Shown here: piece after piece, positions 9,357 through 16,005 of the stretch
How the letters are laid out: every line of letters begins with the position of its first letter
Position numbering within the stretch: the first letter of the stretch is position 1
Assembly: GCA_016715365.1 (NCBI GenBank)
Contig: JADKAM010000008.1
Coordinates: 1-16,005, forward strand
DNA length: 16,005 bases
Origin: Chitinophagaceae bacterium
GTDB taxonomy: Bacteria > Bacteroidota > Bacteroidia > Chitinophagales > Chitinophagaceae
Direction of reading: 5' to 3'
Notes under the pieces: generated by a model
Database searches by the model: none
What the model was told of the DNA's origin: nothing
What the model saw: only the letters and a program-made list of their open reading frames with translations
Made by a program: the position numbers and the translations under genes

Positions 9357-10607
9357 TTAAAACGGCCTGTTTTTCTTGTGCCAAACCAAATGGCTTTTAA
9401 GGTAAATCCAATTGTAAACTGGTAGTAATTTTCCTGTATCTGGTTAAGGGATTTACTGCCTCTTCTCCCTGCATCGAAACCCGCATGCAGCGACAGGAAC
9501 CTGGAAACGTTTTTTCCTGCACCCAGTGTTACCGCATAATCATTTAAATGATTGTTGTTTAAAACCAGGTAAGACTGCTCCATCTTTACACCCATTGCCA
9601 GGTAAAATTTTTCCTGGGTATATTTTGAATTGGTGACTTTTTTTGAATATTCAAATCCGGCACGTAAGCTATAGGCATCTTTGATGTAGGTATTTTTGTA
9701 ATTCAGTTTCCTGGTAGCCCATGTATAATAATCGCCTTGCAGATGAAATGATAACCCGTTTTCGTGAGCAATACTGTAGCCTCCCATGATGGATACCGGC
9801 ATTTTAAACTGGACATTTTCGGTGGTAACAGTTTTTATGATGGTACCAAATTCCGTATAATCTGCTGTTTTTTCACCCTTGAGTGTAGTATATGCGGTTG
9901 ATGTTAATCCAAAACTATGTCGCCATTTTTTAGTTGGATCTGTATAATACTGTAACCCGGCTTGCAGCCCTGCTGAATTATAAAAATTACTTTCATTCCT
10001 GATGATATCAAGACCCAGGTTGGGGTTGTAATATTCAATACTGTTTTGCAGCGAGCCAAAAAGCCAGAATGCCGTAGCACCAACGGATAACCGGCTTTTA
10101 ACCTCATTTGCAATAGAAAAATATACCTGGTTAATGCCACCGGTGCCTTCTGTGTATTTTTAAGTAATCTGCATTTCCATCACTTATTGAGGATGATGCG
10201 ATGTATTGAAAGTTAACTGTGCTGAATGGCTTTAAACCAAAAGCGAATGCAGTTTTTGGGGTTACTTTAAAAGCAAGAGAAACACGTTTGATTGCAAAAT
10301 CTTTTGAAGGCTGGGTAAGGGTATCGGAGCCTGTAAGTTTAAAACTGCTCACCTTTCCTCTTAAACCAAAATCGAAATGGAGGGTTTTGTAGGAAAGAGC
10401 AGTTAAAGAAGCAGGATTAGAAAAATTGTATGATCCCGGCTCTCTTCTTGATACAGCGGCGCCTCCACTGGCACTATACCTGCCATAGTCATTGGTTTCA
10501 ATATCACCAACGCCCAATATAGAATACGGGGATGACACATTCTGTGCCTGCGTTTTTGCTGCAGTAAATAAACAAATGCAGGTTAGTATAAAATATTTTC
10601 GGATCAT
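9357..10607 (-). CDS. FadL/OmpP1-like outer-membrane protein, frameshifted
   Basis: Predicted outer-membrane beta-barrel of about 416 residues. Start MIRKYFILTCICLFTAAKTQAQ is a signal peptide. The mature protein opens with SSPYSILGVGDIETNDYGRYSASGG and NFSNPASLTALSYKTLHFDFG, an N-terminal pattern I associate with FadL-like barrels of Bacteroidota, and continues with alternating strands such as VSLAFKVTPKTAFAFGLKP, FYNSAGLQAGLQYYTDP and YYQFTIGFTLKAIWFG. A net one-base insertion near 10151-10161 breaks the frame between NADYLK and TEGTGGINQVYFS. A second break, a missing T in the run at 9359-9362, removes the likely TAA and fuses the frame to the next gene. With both repaired the length is a whole number of codons. 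It begins 10 bases after the DUF4270 stop, so the two are co-transcribed. The ligand is unknown. Confidence 0.85.
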
Positions 10608-10617
10608 AAATTTTTGT

Positions 10618-11958
10618 TTACAGGCCCAGCACATATAGGTTTAGTTGTACCGAGGAACGGCTGGTGTTTTGGCCATTCAGGATCAGCCGTTGCAGGCCAG
10701 TGCCATTTCCAGCGAGCGATGAAGTAAGTAACAGTGCTGATTTTGAGAATTGACCTTCGGCAATTAAATTATTTATATAGCCAGAAATGTCATAACGGTA
10801 ATTTGTATTTTCTCCCAACAGGCGATCTATGTAGAGATTACCGAGTTGCCTTACTGAGTTATCTGATCCGAAATAAAAAGGTGAGATCGGATAGTTATTT
10901 TCATCAGTGGTATATAAATAAAGGCTTTGTGGCAATTGATAAGGAAAAGTATACGATTTAAAATCGGGCTTTATTATCAGTTCTGCTTTTACAACCCTTA
11001 TATAAGGATAAAGTTCTTTCAGGTTCAGTATCTGAGGGAAACTCATTTTTATATAACAGCCCAGATTGCTGTTCAAGTAAGATTGATTACCGGAAGCTGT
11101 GCTTGGGATCAACTGAGACTTTCTGTTTATGAAAGTTGAAAAGTTTGAATTGACATACCTGAAAGCAATATTGTTGAATTGCTTTGCTTTTGTGTATTTA
11201 AAATCAATGTATCTTTTTACAGGGAAGAGCCCGTTATCGTGGTAATTAAGCCTGATCAGTATTGAATCGGCGGGTGCAGAAAAGTAAGCAAGGCTGTTAG
11301 TTACAACCGTGTCGGTTGCAAGATAAATACCTTTAAAATAATTGATGAATCGTTCCTCCGAAGAAATATCCTCATGATTGTCTTTGAATTTTGTCAGCAA
11401 TTCCTGTCCCAATGTATTTGAAAGCCTGATGTGTACCGGTGTGCCCGCTCTGCCGTAAAGGCTTACGGTTTGTTGGCCAATGGTCGTTGGATCATATCCA
11501 AATGATGTGGTGTTATAATAAGTGTCGCCACTGCTTGTAGCATCTTTGATATTTTGTGTGAGCCTGTGAACATGTATTTTGAATGGCCTGCTGCTGTCGC
11601 CATAAAAATCTCCGGTAGGCTTTATTATTAATTCAAGCGAATCGAGGGTAACAGCAAGTGTTTGGTCTGAAAGCGGGTTCGTGGCTGGTAATTTAAGCTG
11701 TACATAAGAGCCGGCCTTTACCGCCCCAAAAACCGAATCGTAATGATAACCGAGGCTCAAAACCTCGTTAGATGAGGTAACAAAAGAATCAGTTTTAAAA
11801 GTGGCAATGTCTACTTTGTAACTATTAAGGAAAACAATATCAGGATCGGCTTCCAGTGAAGATTCTCCAAATTCAACATTTACTTTTTCGCAGGATGAAA
11901 TAAGTGTAGCAAGAATAGAAAAATATAAAACCATTTGTATGCCTTTAAACAAATTCAT
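10618..11958 (-). CDS. DUF4270 lipoprotein
   Basis: 446 residues, one uninterrupted frame. The N-terminus MNLFKGIQMVLYFSILATLISSC is a lipoprotein signal with the lipobox ending at Cys23, so the protein should be lipidated and exported. The body fits DUF4270: VDIATFKTDSF, an early LGYHYDSVFGAVKAGSYVQL (the family's conserved DPVFG-like segment, here DSVFG), VTLDSLELIIKP, and FKIHVHRLT, then repeated beta-rich segments such as RLNYHDNGLFPVKRYI, VVKAELIIKP and SLYLYTTDENN, ending RLILNGQNTSRSSVQLNLYVLGL. No enzyme motif is seen. In my recollection DUF4270 genes often sit beside kelch proteins and outer-membrane barrels, as here; the role is unknown. The upstream kelch gene has its own terminator, so this gene probably starts a new transcript running into the barrel gene. 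Confidence 0.92.
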   Translation of the reverse strand: MNLFKGIQMVLYFSILATLISSCEKVNVEFGESSLEADPDIVFLNSYKVDIATFKTDSFVTSSNEVLSLGYHYDSVFGAVKAGSYVQLKLPATNPLSDQTLAVTLDSLELIIKPTGDFYGDSSRPFKIHVHRLTQNIKDATSSGDTYYNTTSFGYDPTTIGQQTVSLYGRAGTPVHIRLSNTLGQELLTKFKDNHEDISSEERFINYFKGIYLATDTVVTNSLAYFSAPADSILIRLNYHDNGLFPVKRYIDFKYTKAKQFNNIAFRYVNSNFSTFINRKSQLIPSTASGNQSYLNSNLGCYIKMSFPQILNLKELYPYIRVVKAELIIKPDFKSYTFPYQLPQSLYLYTTDENNYPISPFYFGSDNSVRQLGNLYIDRLLGENTNYRYDISGYINNLIAEGQFSKSALLLTSSLAGNGTGLQRLILNGQNTSRSSVQLNLYVLGL

Positions 11959-11979
11959 GTACAGTTTTTATGAGTAATT

Positions 11980-12023
11980 AAAAAAGAGGGTATCGCTGAA
12001 ATGTGACCGTCATTGATACCCTT
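11980..12023 (-). terminator. Intrinsic terminator of the kelch gene
   Basis: Read on the minus strand, AGGGTATC (12022-12015) pairs with GATACCCT (11994-11987) in a perfect 8-bp stem, followed by C and six T (11985-11980). The 20-base loop holds its own nine-base palindrome TGACGGTCA (12012-12004), so a nested hairpin is possible. It lies between the kelch stop and the DUF4270 start. Confidence 0.75.
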
Positions 12024-12095
12024 GTCATGCAAACCAAATCAGTAACAACTATTTTAAAATGTCCTGCAGGAGATACTACTGATGAAACGATCATG

Positions 12096-13120
12096 TTAAT
12101 TATCAGTATCATCAGCCTCAACATCCGGGAATAACTCCCATAAGTCATCAAATCTCTGGCTGCTATTGTTCCCTGTGGTTATATAGCCGCGGTTGTTGAT
12201 AGAAAAGCCAAGGGCGCCTTCTCTTGCAGCCCCTTCAAAGGATGTTTTTTGACCCCAGGTATCATTGGCAATATCATATTCATAGGTAGTACCAATAATG
12301 CCACTGGTGTACCCATTGGTTAAATACGCTTTGCTGTTCATCAAAAAAACAATAGCATTACTCCGGGTAATATTAGATCCATAATCGTCATCATATTCAT
12401 CATCACTCACGTTCGTAATTTTTCTTTTCTCTGCCCAGGTATCAGCAGCAGGGTCATATACCCAAAAATCATTCAGGTAAGTTCCGTTATTTGAACCGAT
12501 AACCACATAGGCTTTGCTGTTGTATACAAAAGCTACAGCATCAGATCTTTTGCTTCCTGTTAAACTCGCTTTTTGTGTCCAGGTATTTGCTGTGGCATTA
12601 TACTCCCAGAGGTCTTTAAGATAATTTCCATCATAGCCGGTTGTTACATATCCCTTATCGCCAATTGAAAATGCAACTGCCCCATACCGTGCTGTACCTC
12701 CAAAATCAGCAACCCTGGCCCAGGCGTCTGTTGCAGGATTGTACTCCCAGAAATCAGTCAGCCTGGTAATACCATCATAACCTGTACCTACATAACCTTT
12801 ACCATTCAAGGCAAATGCAACGGCACTGTTTCTTGCAACTCCCGGAAAATCAGCTTTCCTGATCCAGGTGCCTGTTAGTTGATTGTATTCCCAAAATCAT
12901 TCAACCTGTTAGATCCGTCGTAACCACTACCTGCATACACTTTATCGCCGATGGTAAAAGAAACGGCTTCAGTTCTTCCAACGCCTTCAAATTCCGAACT
13001 TCTTTTCCAATTGCCAAGGATGTCTGTAGAGTCTGTACTGGATTTACTGCAAGACGAAACAATACTTAGCAGGGCAAATAAGGTAAGGGCTACTAAAAGC
13101 CTGTGTTTAATTTTTTGCAT
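12096..13120 (-). CDS. Kelch-repeat lipoprotein, one frameshift
   Basis: Exported lipoprotein of 341 residues once one base is restored. MQKIKHRLLVALTLFALLSIVSSC is a lipoprotein signal with Cys24 as acceptor. Six kelch units follow, each opening with W and ending in a glycine-rich strand: WKRSSEFEGVGRTEAVSF..GSGYDG, WIRKADFPGVARNSAVAF..GTGYDG, WARVADFGGTARYGAVAF..TTGYDG, WTQKASLTGSKRSDAVAF, WAEKRKITN, and WGQKTSFEGAAREGALGF. A six-bladed propeller is expected. The fifth unit carries an acidic insertion, SDDEYDDDYGSN. The frame breaks at the T run (plus 12893-12896), where NDFWEYN is read as NDFGNTI. ATG at 13120 is chosen because it begins the signal peptide; an upstream TTG extension lacks one. 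Likely envelope-located; ligand unknown. It is divergent from the sensor kinase gene. Confidence 0.88.
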
Positions 13121-13340
13121 ACAAATAGTTTTTTTCAGTGCAAATATTTTTTCAAAACACACAAAAGAAAATGTTAAAGGAATTAAAGCGGACAAAACAC
13201 GGACTGAAAAGGACAGTTGTGCAGATGGATAGAAAATATCGTAAAGCGCTGGTTTTCTTTCAGTGAAAAAAGTAAAAATACATTAACAGTAAGTAATGTT
13301 AAAACAGTGTGGAAGAATTTTTTTAGTTCTATTGCTTGTG

Positions 13341-13348
13341 CAACTTTG
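13341..13348 (+). promoter_or_regulatory. Bacteroidota-type -7 element before the sensor kinase
   Basis: CAACTTTG at 13341-13348 matches the Bacteroidota -7 consensus TAnnTTTG except at the first base and stands 18 bases before the ATG at 13367. No clean -33 TTTG is visible; the expected place is a T run near 13318-13324. If real, it supports 13367 as the start codon, because a longer reading frame from 13217 would place the promoter inside coding sequence. Confidence 0.45.
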
Positions 13349-13366
13349 CGCCTTACTAAACTGCAA

Positions 13367-14530
13367 ATGATCACACTGCTTAAAGAAAAAAGGATACTAT
13401 ACAGGCTGGTAGCGTTTTCGCTTATTACCACGCCACTGTTTGCAATATTAGGCGGTACACCTTTTTTCAGGTTTGATTTTAAGGAGCTTCTCGATTTTTT
13501 ACCTGGAATTTTATTTATGGCAATCATTACCATGCTGTTTTGGGTGATCAACATTACACTGGTACTACTCGCCGAAAGATATGCTTTTGTTAAAAACATG
13601 TTCCTGCGTGCAGCAATCAGTATTTGTGTAGGTTTACTGATTGTTGTAGCGGGTTTTAATTTCTACATACCTAAAACTACACTACAACCTGTAAATTTTG
13701 GTCTTGAGAAACCAGGATTTGGTAAAATGGGTGAACCCCCGTTCTTGGAGAATTTAAGCAGAGATAAACTGCAGGGCGATTCTATTTTCAGAATCTTTGG
13801 TCCTGCAGAAATGAGGATGAACAAACCCCGGTTCTTTTTCTTTCCCATGGTATTACGGCCATTAACCATCAATCTAATCATTCTCACATTGTGCGAACTT
13901 GTCTTTCTGTATTTCCGCAAACAAAAAATAGAAAATGAGAATGTTTACTTAAGGCAAATGAACCTGGAAGCTAAAAATAGCCAGCTTAAAATGCAGTTAC
14001 ACCCACATTTTTTATTTAATTCTCTGAATACACTGCGTCTGCTTCTGAAAAAAGATGCAGATAAAGCAGAAGACTATTTGCTGAAGCTTTCTGATATGCT
14101 GCGGTTTTCAACTACAGCGGCTTTACTAAATGTAATAGCAGTGGAAGATGAACTGAAATTATGCATAGCCTACCTGGAGATGCAAAAAGTGCGTTTTGGC
14201 AGTATGCTGCATTTTGTAATTACCAACGAAAGTTTGTATGAGGCAAATGGTAAACTGCCGGTTTATTCGTTGCAATTGCTGGCCGAAAATGCCATCAAAC
14301 ACAATGCATTTACCAATGAAGGGCCCCTGGTTATTTTTATAGATTATGATGCAAATGGCGGAACCATAACTGTGAGAAACAGGATTCAGCCGAAGCGGAC
14401 TGCAGAGCTAACAACCATGAGTGGATTGAGTAATCTTGAAAAAAGATACAGCCTGTTAGATGGGAACGGAATAAAAATAGCAACAACAAATAATGAGTTT
14501 GCTGTAACAATAAAAATATTGCCAATTTAA
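13367..14530 (+). CDS. LytS-type sensor histidine kinase
   Basis: Membrane sensor kinase of 387 residues that should phosphorylate the regulator encoded next. Four hydrophobic segments are seen at about residues 11-30, 43-68, 79-100 and 161-183, with an extracytoplasmic loop of about 60 residues (GLEKPGFGKMGEPPF and following) between the third and fourth. After a short coiled segment (KQKIENENVYLRQMNLEAKN) comes the His_kinase domain: LHPHFLFNSLNTLRLLL with the phospho-acceptor His at about residue 214, then LLAENAIKHNAF as the N box (about 304-315) and SGLSNLEKRYSLL near the C-terminus as the ATP-lid glycine region. The open frame extends upstream to 13217, but that extension (MCRWIENIVKRWF...) looks non-coding and overlaps a promoter-like element, so ATG 13367 is preferred. 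The signal sensed is unknown. The frame is clean. Confidence 0.93.
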   Translation: MITLLKEKRILYRLVAFSLITTPLFAILGGTPFFRFDFKELLDFLPGILFMAIITMLFWVINITLVLLAERYAFVKNMFLRAAISICVGLLIVVAGFNFYIPKTTLQPVNFGLEKPGFGKMGEPPFLENLSRDKLQGDSIFRIFGPAEMRMNKPRFFFFPMVLRPLTINLIILTLCELVFLYFRKQKIENENVYLRQMNLEAKNSQLKMQLHPHFLFNSLNTLRLLLKKDADKAEDYLLKLSDMLRFSTTAALLNVIAVEDELKLCIAYLEMQKVRFGSMLHFVITNESLYEANGKLPVYSLQLLAENAIKHNAFTNEGPLVIFIDYDANGGTITVRNRIQPKRTAELTTMSGLSNLEKRYSLLDGNGIKIATTNNEFAVTIKILPI

Positions 14531-14559
14531 ATTTTTTACTTTCCGCAATTTTATAGTTT

Positions 14560-15321
14560 ATGGAAATAGTTATTATTGAAGATGAGAAACTGGTGTCGGA
14601 TGATCTTTCAGATATATTGAGATCAATTGACAGTACCATTAGTATAATAAAAGTGATCAGCTCGGTAAAAGAAGGAATCGCTTATTTTAAGAAAACTACA
14701 GCCCCTCACCTGATCTTTAGTGATATACAATTGGGAGATGGGTACAGTTTTGAAATTTTTGATAAGCTACAACCCGCAGTACCGGTGATTTACTGTACTG
14801 CATTTAACCAACATGCGCTACAGGCTTTTGAGAGTAATGGCATAGCCTATGTGTTAAAACCTTACAGCAGGTCAACCATAAAACAGGCCCTGGAAAAATA
14901 TACTTTACTGAAACAGAACTTTACACTGCTGCAACCGGCAAATTATGATGTTTTAAAAATGCTGTTATCCGGTAACAACAATAAAACAAACACCATACTG
15001 GTAAACAATAAAAACAAAATTATACCGGTAAAAATTTCCAACATTGCCTTTTTTACCATTGAGAATAAAGCCGTTTTACTGGCAACATTCAGAAATGAAA
15101 AAAATTCGGGCATAAACAATACACTTGACGAACTGGAAGCAAACTGTGGAGATGGTTTTTGCCGGGTTAACAGGCAATTCCTGCTTAATAGAAATGCTGT
15201 AAAGGATGTGGTTCATTACAGCTTCAGAAAATTATTTGTGAATCTGAGCTTTGAAACAAATTATGAGGTGATCATCAACAAGGACAGGTCAGGCATGTTT
15301 TTAAACTGGCTTCAGGCTTAA
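14560..15321 (+). CDS. LytTR-family response regulator
   Basis: 253-residue DNA-binding response regulator, partner of the kinase gene that ends 29 bases upstream. The receiver domain (about 1-120) has MEIVIIEDEK with the acidic pocket Glu7-Asp8-Glu9, the phospho-acceptor Asp55 in IFSDIQLGDGYSFEIF, Thr80 in VIYCTAF and Lys100-Pro101 in YVLKPYS. After a linker (LLKQNFTLLQPANYD) the LytTR domain covers about 140-253: KIIPVKISNIAFFTIENKAV, NNTLDELEANCGDGFCRVNR with the typical F-x-R-V-N-R-x-F-L-L-N segment, and NYEVIINKDRSGMFLNWLQA. LytTR domains bind DNA direct repeats near target promoters; no target site can be named in this window. A promoter-like TACTTTCC lies in the gap, so limited independent expression is possible. 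The frame is clean. Confidence 0.95.
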   Translation: MEIVIIEDEKLVSDDLSDILRSIDSTISIIKVISSVKEGIAYFKKTTAPHLIFSDIQLGDGYSFEIFDKLQPAVPVIYCTAFNQHALQAFESNGIAYVLKPYSRSTIKQALEKYTLLKQNFTLLQPANYDVLKMLLSGNNNKTNTILVNNKNKIIPVKISNIAFFTIENKAVLLATFRNEKNSGINNTLDELEANCGDGFCRVNRQFLLNRNAVKDVVHYSFRKLFVNLSFETNYEVIINKDRSGMFLNWLQA

Positions 15322-15326
15322 CTTCG

Positions 15327-15343
15327 GGTAATATTTAATTACC
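15327..15343. terminator. Possible weak bidirectional terminator hairpin
   Basis: GGTAAT (15327-15332) and ATTACC (15338-15343) form a 6-bp stem with loop ATTTA between the convergent LytTR gene and the desaturase-family gene. A T run appears only 12 bases further on (from 15356), so terminator function is uncertain. Confidence 0.3.
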
Positions 15344-15361
15344 TGTGTAACTGTGGTTTTT

Positions 15362-16005
15362 TCAGACCTTTCTAATAAATTTTCTCCAGATCAATTCCGG
15401 TAAAAGCGGTTTCAACATTTGCCCGGCATAATTTTTTTCGGAAAATCTTCTTTGATACCAAATGCTTCCGGTTCTTTTGGAGGGCAGGTGTACGTACCAA
15501 ACAGTTTGTCCATGATGGGTGAAATATTTGCATAATTTCCTGGCGTCTCTTTCTATATCGTGATGCCAGTGATGGAGCTCGGTGAACAGATCCAGGATCT
15601 TCAGCGGCCAATGGGTAATCTTACATTTGAATGAATATAGATAGCCCATATACCTCTAAGCTACAATCACAGCCAATGCTTCAGATCAAACCCATAACTG
15701 CAGGCAGATTAATAAGGCCAACTGTGTAAATGGAATCGATCGGATGCTCCCGGTGAGCAGCAAGCCAGTCAAGTTGTTCTGCACTATGGTGCACTTTATG
15801 AAAGCGCCATAAAAAATCAACTTTGTGCTGAAGCCGGTGCCCCCAGTAAATTAAAAAATCACTTACAAAAAGTACTTCAATACTCTGCAGCCAGATGGGT
15901 TGATTTTGTATAAGCAACCTGAAATGTTGTGGTATTAAATCATCCAGCCAGAAATTAAAATAATTAAGTACCCACAAAACCAGGCTGCTCCAGAATAAAT
16001 ACTGG
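15362..16005 (-). CDS. Sterol desaturase / fatty acid hydroxylase-family protein, partial and frameshifted
   Basis: Membrane-bound di-iron oxygenase of the fatty acid hydroxylase superfamily, acting on a lipid substrate. Its N-terminal part lies beyond the right edge. What is seen: WLQSIEVLFVSDFLIYWGHRLQH, then FLWRFHKVHHSAEQLDWLAAHREHP and, after frame breaks, SxELHHWHHDIERDA. These supply the three histidine clusters (HRLQH, HKVHH, HHWHH) that bind the two irons. The C-terminus reads GIKEDFPKNYAGQMLKPLL, then PELIWRKFIRKV before TGA at 15364-15362. A missing T near 15684-15687 turns GFDLKHWL into GLI and a stop; a further break lies near 15600, just before the HHWHH cluster, and more follow between 15570 and 15450. 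It is convergent with the LytTR gene. The natural substrate cannot be told from this fragment. Confidence 0.88.

Noticed and set aside
9904..10140. Minus-strand open frame of 78 codons starting MALTRYIFLLQ
   Set aside because: It is a shadow frame inside the outer-membrane protein gene; the true frame there reads TEGTGGINQVYFS and continues into the barrel strands.
13217..13366. 50-codon N-terminal extension of the sensor kinase
   Set aside because: It lacks family similarity, precedes the first membrane segment without need, and contains a promoter-like element shortly before the better ATG at 13367.
13183..13599. 138-codon minus-strand frame opposite the kinase
   Set aside because: Overlaps the strongly supported kinase gene on the other strand and has no recognisable domain.
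15372..15611. 79-codon minus-strand frame MAAEDPGSVHRAPSL
   Set aside because: It is an off-frame reading of the desaturase-family gene; the HHWHH cluster and the C-terminus are in the neighbouring frames.

Overview
The window looks like chromosomal DNA from a member of the Bacteroidota, most likely Chitinophagaceae. The evidence is the gene content: an S46 dipeptidyl-peptidase, a tricorn-like S41 protease, a DUF4270 lipoprotein beside a kelch lipoprotein and a FadL-like outer-membrane protein, a LytS/LytTR two-component pair, and a lineage-typical alpha-helical repeat protein. It is moderately AT-rich, and one promoter resembles the Bacteroidota TAnnTTTG type. No mobile element, CRISPR array, tRNA or rRNA was seen.

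Layout. At 1-707 (minus) lies a saccharopine dehydrogenase-family gene cut by the left edge. At 1039-3166 (minus) is an S46 serine dipeptidyl-peptidase. Divergent from it, at 3393-4119 (plus), is a DUF4197 protein, followed by a REP-like inverted repeat at 4161-4221. At 4337-7455 (plus) is a long tricorn-like S41 protease ending in a clear intrinsic terminator (7500-7526). At 7620-8973 (plus) is an alpha-helical repeat protein that lacks its expected N-terminus. It meets tail to tail an envelope gene block on the minus strand: a kelch lipoprotein (13120-12096, with its own terminator), a DUF4270 lipoprotein (11958-10618), a FadL-like outer-membrane protein (10607-9357) and a small secreted DUF2147-like protein (9343-8975). 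Divergent from the kelch gene is a LytS-type sensor kinase (13367-14530) followed by a LytTR response regulator (14560-15321). At the right edge, on the minus strand, is a sterol desaturase/fatty acid hydroxylase-family gene (16005-15362).

Sequence quality dominates the reading. Nearly every conserved gene from 1 to about 7861 and from 15362 to 16005 is broken by many one-base insertions and deletions, often in homopolymers. From 7862 to 15320 I find only three such breaks. Because the breaks hit unrelated conserved genes on both strands while the protein signal continues in another frame, I read them as uncorrected sequencing errors rather than gene decay. The interrupted genes are therefore listed as single CDS spans.

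Functionally the window combines periplasmic or envelope proteolysis (S46, S41), envelope lipoproteins and an outer-membrane barrel, and one two-component system whose targets cannot be read from the sequence. I did not find a convincing new system. The items most worth checking are the N-terminally truncated repeat protein with nearby direct repeats, the DUF4270/kelch/FadL-like module, the altered residues after the S46 serine, and the artefactual fusion of two envelope genes.
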